Origin: Allosphingosinicella sp042666435
GTDB taxonomy: Bacteria; Pseudomonadota; Alphaproteobacteria; Sphingomonadales; Sphingomonadaceae
Assembly: GCF_042666435.1 (NCBI RefSeq)
Contig: NZ_JBHTDC010000002.1
Location: 496,001 to 560,000, forward strand
DNA: 64,000 bases
Direction of reading: 5' to 3'
A program made the translations under genes and the position numbers. Of the stretch, positions 50,896 to 59,406 are shown one piece after another (the stretch's first letter is position 1; each line of letters begins with the position of its first letter). Below the pieces are notes generated by a model that was given only the letters and a program-made list of their open reading frames with translations, was not told the origin of the DNA and ran no database searches.

Positions 50896-52013
50896 ATCCA
50901 CCCGATCTCGGTGAAGAAGACGGCGAAGAAGGCGTCGAGCACGATGACCAGGAATATGCCCTGGACGACGGCGGCGGTGGTGCGCAGACCGACCTGCTCG
51001 GCATTGCCTTCGACCTGCATCCCCTGGAAGCAGCCGGCCATGGCGACGATCAGGCCGAATACCGGCGCCTTGATGAGGGTCGCCCAGAAATCCGTGGTCG
51101 GCACGACCTCGCGGATGCGCTGGACGAAGGTGACCGGCGGGATGTCGAGCGATATCCAGGCGAACAGGCCGCCGCCGATGATGGAAATGATCGCCGAATA
51201 GAAAGCGAGCAACGGCATCAGCAGCACTGTCGCCAGCACGCGCGGAAGCACCAAAGCCTCCATCGGCGACACGCCGATCGTCCGCATCGCATCGACTTCC
51301 TCGGCGAGCTTCATCGACCCCAATTGCGCCGCGAAGGCCGATCCGGAGCGCCCCGCTACCATGATCGCGGTCATCAACAGGCCAAGCTCCTTGACCGACA
51401 TGCGGCCGATCAGGTTGATGGTGAACACCTCGGCGCCGAACTGGCGGAGCTGGACCGCCCCCTGCTGGGCAATGACGACGCCGACGAGGAAGCTCATCAG
51501 GCCGATGATGCCGAGCGCGTTGACGCCGACCACCTCGAATTGCTGCGTCACCGCGTTGAGGCGGAAGCGGCGGGGGTGGAGGATCACGTTCCAAAGCGAG
51601 ATCAACAGCGCGCCGAAGAATCCGAGCAGACCGAGCAGGGTCCTGAGCGCCACGGAGGTGGCGTCGCCGACCTGGCCGAGGATGCGGTAGAGCGGCGGCG
51701 TCCGGTCCGGCCGCACCTTCACCGTCTTGTCCGACCGCGACACCTGCTGCAGCAGATTGGCCTGGTCCTCGGTCGCGCCGACGACTTCGGCCCCGTGGTC
51801 GCGGGCGAGGCGGTGGATCAACCAGGCGCCGACCGTATCCATCCGCTCGATCCGCGAGAGGTCGGCGACCAGCCGGTCGGCGCGCACGTCTTCCAGCCGT
51901 TGCGGGAGGTCGCCGATGCGGGCCAGGGTCAGCCGGCCGGTAAACCGCAAATGACAGGCATCGCCCTCGATATCCTGGCTGAAATCCGCGGCGGCGCTCA
52001 TGCGGCGGGACAC
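50892..52013 (-). CDS. mlaE: MlaE-type permease with an N-terminal STAS (MlaB-like) domain
   Basis: 373 aa. Residues ~1-95 resemble a STAS domain (LRFTGRLTLARIGDLPQRLEDVRADRLVADLSRIERMDTVGAWLIHRLA), the rest is the MlaE permease (GVNALGIIGLMSFLVGVVIAQQGAVQLRQFGAEVFTINLIGRMSVKELGLLMTAIMVAGRSGSAFAAQLGSM). This merges MlaB and MlaE in one polypeptide. An ATG at codon 5 is an alternative start. First gene of the operon mlaE-F-D-lipoprotein. Confidence 0.92.
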   Translation of the reverse strand: MSRRMSAAADFSQDIEGDACHLRFTGRLTLARIGDLPQRLEDVRADRLVADLSRIERMDTVGAWLIHRLARDHGAEVVGATEDQANLLQQVSRSDKTVKVRPDRTPPLYRILGQVGDATSVALRTLLGLLGFFGALLISLWNVILHPRRFRLNAVTQQFEVVGVNALGIIGLMSFLVGVVIAQQGAVQLRQFGAEVFTINLIGRMSVKELGLLMTAIMVAGRSGSAFAAQLGSMKLAEEVDAMRTIGVSPMEALVLPRVLATVLLMPLLAFYSAIISIIGGGLFAWISLDIPPVTFVQRIREVVPTTDFWATLIKAPVFGLIVAMAGCFQGMQVEGNAEQVGLRTTAAVVQGIFLVIVLDAFFAVFFTEIGWI

Positions 52014-52090
52014 TGTCCGATTTCTCCGGCAGCGGCAAGCGCCTGAAGGGGAGTGGACAAAGGCACCGCGCCTGTGCTTGCCGCAATTCG

Positions 52091-52768
52091 ATGAAGGCCG
52101 CGCTCGCCATTTACGACATGGACCGCACGATCACGCGGAAGGCGACGTACACGCCCTTCCTGATCCACGCCGCCTCGCGCCTCGCGCCGTGGCGCCTGGT
52201 TCTTCTCCCGTTTGCCTTGCTGTCGACGCTCGCTTACGCGCTGAAGCTGATCGACCGCTCGCGGCTCAAGGAAGTCAATTATCGCCTGCTGATCGGCGGC
52301 GCGACCGATCCGGTGAAGCTGGAACCAGTCATCCAAAGCTTCGCCGACCGCCAGGTCGCCGGTAACATCATGCCCGGCGCCCGTGCCAGCATCGCCGCCG
52401 ACCGCGCGGCCGGCCGCCGCATCGTCATGGCGACCGCCTCCTACCGCCTCTATGCCGGCGCGATCGCCGAGCGACTCGGCATCAGGGACGTGATCGCGAC
52501 CGAGACACGGCTCGACGCGAAGGGCCGGATCGTCGCCCGCGTCGAGGGCAGCAATTGCTATGGCGACGCCAAGCTGGCGATGATCCAGGCCTGGCTGGAG
52601 CGCGAGGGGCTGACCCGCGAGGCCGTGCATATCCGCTTCTATTCCGACCATGTCTCGGACTCGGTCGTCCACCACTGGTCCGACGAGCCCGTGGCCACCA
52701 ACGCGCACGACCGCCTCGTCAAGCTCGCCCATGCGGAAGGCTGGGAGGTTCTGGACTGGAGCCGCTAG
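52091..52768 (+). CDS. HAD-IB family phosphatase (SerB-like)
   Basis: 225 aa. Motif I YDMDRTIT (D9, D11), motif II MATASYRLY, and motif IV region FYSDHVSDSVVHHWSDEPVATNAHDRLVKLA. This subfamily resembles phosphoserine phosphatase and phospholipid-linked phosphatases; the hydrophobic cap segment (WRLVLLPFALLSTLAYALKLID) suggests membrane association. Substrate not deducible. Confidence 0.85.
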   Translation: MKAALAIYDMDRTITRKATYTPFLIHAASRLAPWRLVLLPFALLSTLAYALKLIDRSRLKEVNYRLLIGGATDPVKLEPVIQSFADRQVAGNIMPGARASIAADRAAGRRIVMATASYRLYAGAIAERLGIRDVIATETRLDAKGRIVARVEGSNCYGDAKLAMIQAWLEREGLTREAVHIRFYSDHVSDSVVHHWSDEPVATNAHDRLVKLAHAEGWEVLDWSR

Positions 52769-52782
52769 AATTTGATGAGTCT

Positions 52783-52811
52783 GTCATTGCGAGCGGAGCG
52801 AAGCAATCCAG
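52783..52811 (+). repeat. single half of a dispersed repeat
   Basis: GTCATTGCGAGCGGAGCGAA followed by GCAATCCAG, a sequence I recall as half of a common palindromic repeat of alphaproteobacterial genomes. The complementary half is not found nearby, so this is a solo arm, in the gap before motA. Confidence 0.6.
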
Positions 52812-52915
52812 ACCGGCGCAGGACTGTGCCCTCGCAACGGCAATTCAACACCACCCCATCCCGCTCTGGCCCGTCGTTTCCGGGGCGGAAATCTCTAATA
52901 ATTTCCCGTTCACCA

Positions 52916-52941
52916 TAAAGACGCGTGCCTCCTGCCGTTAA
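52916..52941 (+). promoter_or_regulatory. sigma-28 (FliA)-type promoter of motAB
   Basis: TAAA (52916-52919), 14 nt, GCCGTTAA (52934-52941). The -10 element is the best in the window; the spacer is one nt shorter than at fliC and fliD. About 56 nt before the motA ATG. Confidence 0.65.
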
Positions 52942-52997
52942 CTTGTCCGAGGCGAGAGGCTTTTCGCTTCGAAGAGTGTCCAGGCGGGGATTGATTC

Positions 52998-53861
52998 ATG
53001 TTTCCAGCGGTCGGCGTTATCGTCGTGCTCGTGATGGTGTTCGGGGGTTTCATGATCACCGGGGGCGACCTCGGCGCGGTCATGCACGCTCTGCCCCACG
53101 AGATGCTGATCATCGGCGGCGCCGCGGTCGGCGCCACCATCGCCGGCAATTCGATGAAGGAATTGAAGCAGCTCGGCGGCGGCATCGCCAAGATATTTAA
53201 GGGTCCGCGCTACGCCAAGCAGGATTTCCTCGACACCATCTTCCTGGTCTCGCGGCTGATGAAGATGCTGCGCACCGACGGCCCCGTCGCGGTCGAGCCG
53301 CATATCGAGGATCCCCAGACCAGCCCGATCTTCGCCGAATATCCCAAGCTGCTGAAGGACGACACGTTGATCCACCTGATCGCCGACACATTGCGGCTGG
53401 TGGTCGTCTCGTCCGGGACCCTCGATCCGCACGCGGTCGAGGAGGTGATGGATAATATGCTCAAGACCCACCACCAAGACACGATCCGTCCCGCCGACAC
53501 ATTGCAAAGCCTCGCCGACGCGCTCCCCGCGCTCGGAATCGTCGCCGCCGTGCTGGGCGTGGTGAAGACGATGGGCTCGATCGATCAGCCGCCTTCGATC
53601 CTTGGCGGCATGATCGGTTCGGCCCTGGTCGGCACCTTCCTGGGCGTACTGCTCGCCTACGGCATCGTCGGCCCGTTCGCCAGCCGCGCCCGCCAGGTGA
53701 TCGAGGGCGACGGCGCCATTTACCATGTCGTCAAGCAGATCATCGTCGCCTCGCTCCACGGCCATCCCCTGCCGCTGGTGATCGAGGCCGCGCGCTCGGG
53801 CATCAGCCACACCAACCAGCCCGCCTTCGCCGACGTGTTCGACGGCATGCGGGGCCGCTGA
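52998..53861 (+). CDS. motA: flagellar motor stator protein MotA
   Basis: 287 aa, full length with four membrane helices. VIVVLVMVFGGFMITGG, then HEMLIIGGAAVGATIAGN, a cytoplasmic loop with charged residues, and DALPALGIVAAVLGVVKTMGSIDQPPSILGGMIGSALVGTFLGVLLAYGIVGPF. Proton channel of the stator. 3 nt before motB. Separated from the main flagellar cluster by about 12 kb but with its own FliA-type promoter. Confidence 0.95.
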   Translation: MFPAVGVIVVLVMVFGGFMITGGDLGAVMHALPHEMLIIGGAAVGATIAGNSMKELKQLGGGIAKIFKGPRYAKQDFLDTIFLVSRLMKMLRTDGPVAVEPHIEDPQTSPIFAEYPKLLKDDTLIHLIADTLRLVVVSSGTLDPHAVEEVMDNMLKTHHQDTIRPADTLQSLADALPALGIVAAVLGVVKTMGSIDQPPSILGGMIGSALVGTFLGVLLAYGIVGPFASRARQVIEGDGAIYHVVKQIIVASLHGHPLPLVIEAARSGISHTNQPAFADVFDGMRGR

Positions 53862-53864
53862 GCC

Positions 53865-54728
53865 ATGGCGAGCGCGGCCAAGCGCGGCAGGAACGAGCCC
53901 GAGCCGCGCCCGATCATCGTCAAGAAGATCGTCGCCGACGCGCATGGCGGCCATCATGGCGGCGCCTGGAAGGTCGCCTATGCCGATTTCGTGACCGCGA
54001 TGATGGCGTTCTTCCTGTTGCTCTGGCTGCTGGGCGCGACCGACGAGGCGCAGCGCAAGGGCCTGGCCGATTATTTCACTCCGACTTTGGTCGAATTGAA
54101 GGAGAATAGCGCCGGCTCCAACGGCCTGCTCGGCGGAGCCTCGATCGTCGCGGCCGACAATTATCCGCACAAGCCGACCCAGACCGGCTCGAAATCGATC
54201 GTCATTCCCAAATCCACCATCGGCGGCGCCAAGGAGGGCGAGACCGACCGGACGGAGGATCGCAGACGGTTCGAGCAATTGAAGAAGATGCTGACCGATC
54301 GGATGGACAAGAGCGCCGAATTGCGCAAGCTCAAGCCCCATGTCCGCTTCACCGAGACCCGCGAGGGCCTGCGCATCGATCTCGTCGAGGAAGCGGATTT
54401 CTCGATGTTCGCGGTCGGCACCGACCGGCTGCTCCCCGCCGCCGTCCGGCTGATCGGCGAGGTCGCCAAGGTGATCGAGGGCGTGCCCAACGACATCATG
54501 GTGCGCGGCCACACCGATTCCCTGCCTTATGCGGTCGGCCGCGACATGAACAACTGGATGCTCTCGACCGCGCGGGCGGAAGCGACCAGGGCGACCCTCG
54601 GCCAGGCCGTCACGCCGGACCGCTTCGCCCGCATCGAAGGCGTCGCCGACCGCGAGCCCTACGTGCCCGAGGACCGTTACGACCCGAGAAACCGGCGAAT
54701 ATCGATCACCCTCGCCTGGCGGAGCTGA
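53865..54728 (+). CDS. motB: flagellar motor stator protein MotB
   Basis: 287 aa. Membrane helix with the essential Asp 41 (AYADFVTAMMAFFLLLWLLG), followed by a plug segment, and a C-terminal OmpA domain (IMVRGHTDSLPYAVGRDMNNWMLSTARAEATRATL). Anchors the stator to peptidoglycan. Forms the main stator with motA. Confidence 0.95.
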   Translation: MASAAKRGRNEPEPRPIIVKKIVADAHGGHHGGAWKVAYADFVTAMMAFFLLLWLLGATDEAQRKGLADYFTPTLVELKENSAGSNGLLGGASIVAADNYPHKPTQTGSKSIVIPKSTIGGAKEGETDRTEDRRRFEQLKKMLTDRMDKSAELRKLKPHVRFTETREGLRIDLVEEADFSMFAVGTDRLLPAAVRLIGEVAKVIEGVPNDIMVRGHTDSLPYAVGRDMNNWMLSTARAEATRATLGQAVTPDRFARIEGVADREPYVPEDRYDPRNRRISITLAWRS

Positions 54729-54808
54729 CGACTAGAGGCGATGGTGCCGCTCGCCCGGCCCACCTTCGTGGTGGACAGCGGGGCTCGCGACGCGGAAACA
54801 GCCGGGCG

Positions 54809-57388
54809 ATGGTCAAGCATCCAAAATCCACCCCGGCAATCCCTCCTTCCGCCGCGCGCCTCGTCCGCCGGGAGGATTATCGGACGCCGGACTGGCTGGT
54901 GCCGGAGATCGCGCTCGACTTCGACCTCGCCCCCGACCGGGTCCGGGTGCGGGCGCGGATCGAGGTCCGGCGCAACGGCGATCACCGCGCGCCGCTCCGG
55001 CTCGACGGCGACGGGCTGAAGCTGGTCTCGCTCAAGGTCGACGGCAAGGCGGCGTCGCACAAGCTCGACAGGAACGGCCTCACGATCCGGCTCGGCGCCG
55101 ACAGCGCGACGGTCGAGACATTGGTCGAGATCGTCCCGGGCGCCGAGCAGAGCGGCCTGTTCGATCTCGGCGGCTTGCTCTGCACCCAGTGCGAGCCGGA
55201 AGGGTTTCGCCGGATCACCTTCTTCCCCGACCGGCCGGACGTGCTCGCGCGCTACAGGATCCGCATCGCTGCCGACAAGGCGCTTTATCCGATATTGCTC
55301 TCGAACGGCGATCCCGTCGGCGGCGGCGATATCGACGGCGGCCGCCACTGGGCCGAGTGGAACGATTCGGTCTCCAAGCCGTGCTACCTGTTCGCCCTGG
55401 TCGCCGGCGCCCTCGCCGCGAACCGCGACCGCTTCACCACCCGCTCGGGCAAGGAGGTCGATCTCGCGATCTGGACCCGGGCGCCGGACCTTGCCCCCAC
55501 CGCCCACGCGCTGGCGTCCCTCAAGGCGGCGATGGCGTGGGACGAGACGGCCTATGGCCGCGAATATGATCTTGACGCCTTCAACATCGTCGCCCTCCCG
55601 AGCTTCGCGTTCGGCGCGATGGAGAATAAGGGCCTCGCGATCTTCGATTCCGGGCTGATCCTGGCGAACCCGGAGAGCGCCACCGACGCCGACCTCGATT
55701 CGGTCGGCGCCCTCGTCGCGCACGAATATTTCCACAATTGGTCGGGCAACAGGGTGACCTGCCGCGACTGGTTCGAGTTGGCGCTGAAGGAAGGCTTCAC
55801 CGTCTTTCGCGACCAGCAATTCTCCGCCGACCGGGGCTCGGCCGCGGTCAAGCGCATCGAGGACGTCCGCGCCCTTCGCGCCGCGCAATTCCCCGAGGAT
55901 GCGGGCCCCCGCGCCCATCCCGTCCGGCCCGAATCCTATCGCGACCCCGCCGATCTCCACACATCGACCGTCTATGCGAAGGGCGCCGAACTGGTGCGGA
56001 TGATCCACACGATCGTCGGGCCAGAGGATTTCCGCGCCGGCGCCGAGCTTTATTTCGATCGCCACGACGGCCAGGCCGTCACCTGCGAGGATTTCATCGC
56101 CGCGATGGAGGAAGCGAGCGGGCGCGGCCTTGGTGATTTCGTCCATTGGTATGCACAGGTCGGAACGCCCCGGGTGCGGGCGACGCTGGGCCATGACGCC
56201 GACGCGAAACGGGCCGTGCTGACCTTGGAGCAGGACACGTCCCCGCCGGTACCGATCCCGCTCCGCGTCGCCCTCTTTGGAGAAGGCGGCAAGCTCGCCG
56301 AGCGGCTGGCGATGCTCGAAGGCGCGCGCCAGGACTTCGTCTTCGAAGGCATCGGCGAACGGCCGGTCCTGTCGATCAACCGGGGGTTCTCCGCGCCTGT
56401 CCTCATCGAGGCTCCCCGTTCGGCCGCCGACCTCGCCTTCCTCTCCGCCCAGGACGACGATCCCTTCGCCCGCTGGGAGGCGGTACAGAACGCGATGGCC
56501 GCCACCCTGCTCGACGCTGTCGAAGGACGCGGGAGCGATCCGGCATCGGTCATAGAGGCCGTCGGCCGCATCCTCGAAGACCGGCGGCTCGAGCCGGGGC
56601 TGGTCGCGGAGATGGCGCGGCTCCCTTCGCAATCGTCGATCGGCGACCGCATGGCCCTCGCCGATCCCGGCGCGATCCACCTGGCGTGGCGGCGGCTGCG
56701 CGCCGAGCTTGGCCGCGCGCTGGAGCCCGCCTGGCGCGCGGCCCATGGCGCGGTCGCTGCCGCCGGGCCGGACGGCAAGGGCGCGCGGCAACTGCGCTCG
56801 GTCGCGCTCGATTATCTGCTGGCGGGCGGCGGGCGCGATGCGGGCGCACTGGCGCTCGGACAGCTGGCCGGGGCCGAGACGCCGACCGACCGCGAGGGCG
56901 CGCTGCGGGCGCTGGCGGATTCCGACGCGCGCGAGCGGCCGGAGGGGCTCGCCGCCTACCACCGCAATCACCGCCACCATCCCGTGCTGCTCGACCGATG
57001 GTTCAGCGCCCAGGCGCTCTCCGTCCGCGACGACGTGATCGAGACCGCGCCCAGGCTCCTCGCCCATCCCGATTTCACCCTGGCCCACCCGACCCGGCTC
57101 GGCGCCCTGGTCGGCGCCTTCGCCGCCAACCCGCACGCCTTCCACGACCCGTCCGGCCGCGGCTACCGCTTCCTCGCCGATGTCGTCCTCGCCGCCGACC
57201 GATTGAACCCGCGCGCCTCGGCCGGCCTGGCGCCGCCGCTCACGCGCTGGCGCCGCCTCGAACCGGCTCGCGCGGCGCTGATGAAAGCCGAGCTGGAGCG
57301 AATCCACGCGGCGACGACCATCTCGGACGCGCTGCGCGTCCTGGTCTCCCATGGCCTTGCAGGAACCTCGACGGCGCCGGGCGATTGA
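54809..57388 (+). CDS. aminopeptidase N (M1 family), second paralogue
   Basis: 859 aa, colinear with the PepN at 45966 and with the same catalytic motifs (GAMEN 269-273; HEYFHNWSGNR from His 305). Start ATG 54809. The two differ in many residues outside the catalytic domain, so it is an old duplication rather than a recent repeat. Follows motB by 80 nt on the same strand but is unlikely to be a flagellar gene. Confidence 0.94.
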   Translation: MVKHPKSTPAIPPSAARLVRREDYRTPDWLVPEIALDFDLAPDRVRVRARIEVRRNGDHRAPLRLDGDGLKLVSLKVDGKAASHKLDRNGLTIRLGADSATVETLVEIVPGAEQSGLFDLGGLLCTQCEPEGFRRITFFPDRPDVLARYRIRIAADKALYPILLSNGDPVGGGDIDGGRHWAEWNDSVSKPCYLFALVAGALAANRDRFTTRSGKEVDLAIWTRAPDLAPTAHALASLKAAMAWDETAYGREYDLDAFNIVALPSFAFGAMENKGLAIFDSGLILANPESATDADLDSVGALVAHEYFHNWSGNRVTCRDWFELALKEGFTVFRDQQFSADRGSAAVKRIEDVRALRAAQFPEDAGPRAHPVRPESYRDPADLHTSTVYAKGAELVRMIHTIVGPEDFRAGAELYFDRHDGQAVTCEDFIAAMEEASGRGLGDFVHWYAQVGTPRVRATLGHDADAKRAVLTLEQDTSPPVPIPLRVALFGEGGKLAERLAMLEGARQDFVFEGIGERPVLSINRGFSAPVLIEAPRSAADLAFLSAQDDDPFARWEAVQNAMAATLLDAVEGRGSDPASVIEAVGRILEDRRLEPGLVAEMARLPSQSSIGDRMALADPGAIHLAWRRLRAELGRALEPAWRAAHGAVAAAGPDGKGARQLRSVALDYLLAGGGRDAGALALGQLAGAETPTDREGALRALADSDARERPEGLAAYHRNHRHHPVLLDRWFSAQALSVRDDVIETAPRLLAHPDFTLAHPTRLGALVGAFAANPHAFHDPSGRGYRFLADVVLAADRLNPRASAGLAPPLTRWRRLEPARAALMKAELERIHAATTISDALRVLVSHGLAGTSTAPGD

Positions 57389-57411
57389 CGGGACCGGAAA
57401 GGGATGCCCGG

Positions 57412-58188
57412 GTGAAGATCGCGACCTATAATGTGAACGGGGTCAACGGCCGGCTGGCCGTGCTGCTGCGCTGGCTCGACGAGACGCGGCCCGACATCGT
57501 CTGCCTGCAGGAATTGAAAGCCCCAGATGAGCGTTTTCCGGAAAGCGCCATCGCGGAGGCCGGCTACGCGGCGATCTGGCACGGCCAGAAGAGCTGGAAC
57601 GGAGTCGCGATCCTCAGCCGCGTCGGCGCGCCCGTCGAAACGCGGCGCGGCCTGCCCGGCGATCCGCTCGACCTCCACAGCCGCTACATCGAGGCCGCCG
57701 TCGCCGGACTGCTGGTGGGCGGGCTCTATCTTCCCAATGGCAATCCCAGGCCCGGCCCCAAATTCGACTATAAGCTGGCCTGGTTCGAGCGGCTGATCGA
57801 ACATGGCGCGGAGCTGATCGCGGCCGGCGTGCCGGCATTGCTGATCGGCGACTTCAACGTCATGCCGACCGAGCGCGACGTCTACAAACCCGAGCGATGG
57901 CTCGACGACGCCTTGTTCGCGCCCGAGGTGCGGAACGCCTATTTCAGGCTGCTCGATCAGGGCTGGGTCGACGCGCTCCGCACGATGCATCCCGACGAGA
58001 CCATCTACACCTTCTGGGATTATTTCCGGAACGCCTATGCGCGCAACGCCGGCCTCCGGATCGACCACGTGCTGCTCAGCCCCGCCATCGCCGGCCGGCT
58101 CGTCGGGGCCGGGGTCGACTCCCACGTCCGCGGCTGGGAAAAGACTAGCGACCATGCGCCGGTATGGATCGAGCTGGCCCCGGCCTGA
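57412..58188 (+). CDS. xthA: exodeoxyribonuclease III
   Basis: 258 aa from the GTG at 57412 (GGAAAGGGA ribosome site); the longer frame is inside pepN. KIATYNVNGVNGRL..LQELKAPDERFP..WNGVAILSR, LLIGDFNVMPTERDVY and KTSDHAPVWIE are the exonuclease III metal and catalytic motifs. AP-endonuclease/3' exonuclease of base-excision repair. Confidence 0.95.
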   Translation: MKIATYNVNGVNGRLAVLLRWLDETRPDIVCLQELKAPDERFPESAIAEAGYAAIWHGQKSWNGVAILSRVGAPVETRRGLPGDPLDLHSRYIEAAVAGLLVGGLYLPNGNPRPGPKFDYKLAWFERLIEHGAELIAAGVPALLIGDFNVMPTERDVYKPERWLDDALFAPEVRNAYFRLLDQGWVDALRTMHPDETIYTFWDYFRNAYARNAGLRIDHVLLSPAIAGRLVGAGVDSHVRGWEKTSDHAPVWIELAPA

Positions 58189-58194
58189 TCCGGC

Positions 58195-59349
58195 TCAGGC
58201 GAACAGCCGCCGCGCCGCGCGGAGGCGTTCGATGCCGCCTTCCAGCGTTTCCCTGCGCTTGGCGAAGCAGAGGCGGATGACGTTTCGAGCCGGCTTTTCC
58301 GCATACAAAGCGGAGACGGGGATCGCCGCGACGCCCGCTTCGCGCACCGCGCGCTCGCAGAAAGTGACATCATCGGCCGCGATGCCCGACGCGGCGAGAT
58401 CGACGCCGAGGAAATAGGTGCCCTCGGCCGGAAGCACCGCGAAACCAGTGTCGCGCAGCCCCGCCGACAAGAAGTCGCGCGCCTCGGCTAGGTCCGCGCG
58501 CATGGCTTCGAAATAATCGTCCTCCTTGCGAAGCCCGTAGGCCACCGCCGCCTGGAGGTTGGGCGCGGTCGTGAAGGTCAGGAACTGGTGCGAATTGGCG
58601 ATGGCGGCGGAAAGGTCGGGCGGCGCGATCGCCCAGCCGACCTTCCAGCCGGTGAGCGCGAATATCTTGCCCGCTGAGCCGACCTTGACCGTCCGCTCGG
58701 CCATCCCGGGCAGCGCCGACAGGGGAGTGTGCCGCCGCCCGTCGAACAGCACATGCTCCCACACCTCGTCGCTGATCGCCAGCACGTCGCGGTGCGCGCA
58801 GGCTTCGGCGAGCAGCCGCAACTCGTCTTCCTCGAAGGCGCGGGCGGTGGGATTGTGCGGGTTGTTGAACACGACCAGCCGGGTGCGGTCGGTGAAGCCC
58901 TGCTCGATCGCCGCCGCGGTCAGCCGCCAGTCGGGCGGCTCCAGCGAGACCAGCCGCGCGGTGCCGCCGGCGCGGCGGACCAAAGGCAGATAGGCGTCGT
59001 AAAGCGGCTGGAAGAGCAAAACCTCGTCGCCGGGCTGGACCAGCCCCAGGATCGCCGCCGCCAGCGCCTCGGTGGCGCCCGAGGTGACCGTGACCTCCTC
59101 CGCGCCGAACGCGAGCCCCTGGTGCCGCGCATAATGATCGGCCACCGCTTCGCGCAGCGGCGGTAGCCCCTGCATTGGCGGATATTGGTTGGAGGCGGTC
59201 CGCAGCGCATCGGCCGCCCGCTCCACCACATCCTCGGGCCAACCGAAATCGGGGAAGCCCTGGCCCAGGTTGACCGCGTCATGGGCGCGGGCCAGGCCCG
59301 ACATATGCTCGAAGATGGTGGTCTGCCGTTCGGCCTGGGCGCGCCTCAT
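58195..59349 (-). CDS. PLP-dependent class I/II aminotransferase
   Basis: 384 aa. VNLGQGFPDFGWPEDVV, SGATEALAAAI, NNPHNPTARAF and the PLP lysine in KVGSAGKIFALTGWKVGWAI identify the YbdL/kynurenine-aminotransferase-like branch. The YbdL branch prefers methionine, and an MTA phosphorylase (mtnP) lies 3.4 kb away, so a link to methionine salvage is possible but not shown. Converges on xthA with 6 nt between. Confidence 0.9.
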   Translation of the reverse strand: MRRAQAERQTTIFEHMSGLARAHDAVNLGQGFPDFGWPEDVVERAADALRTASNQYPPMQGLPPLREAVADHYARHQGLAFGAEEVTVTSGATEALAAAILGLVQPGDEVLLFQPLYDAYLPLVRRAGGTARLVSLEPPDWRLTAAAIEQGFTDRTRLVVFNNPHNPTARAFEEDELRLLAEACAHRDVLAISDEVWEHVLFDGRRHTPLSALPGMAERTVKVGSAGKIFALTGWKVGWAIAPPDLSAAIANSHQFLTFTTAPNLQAAVAYGLRKEDDYFEAMRADLAEARDFLSAGLRDTGFAVLPAEGTYFLGVDLAASGIAADDVTFCERAVREAGVAAIPVSALYAEKPARNVIRLCFAKRRETLEGGIERLRAARRLFA

Positions 59350-59406
59350 GACGCAGCCCTAGCACCGGCGGCGCGCGCGCGATAGAATGCGCGCCGAGAG
59401 GGGATC

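Noticed and set aside
50896..52110. Long open frame upstream of mlaF giving a 673-aa protein
   Set aside because: Arg/Pro-rich shadow of mlaE on the same strand in another frame; MlaF starts at 50895 with an ATGA overlap.
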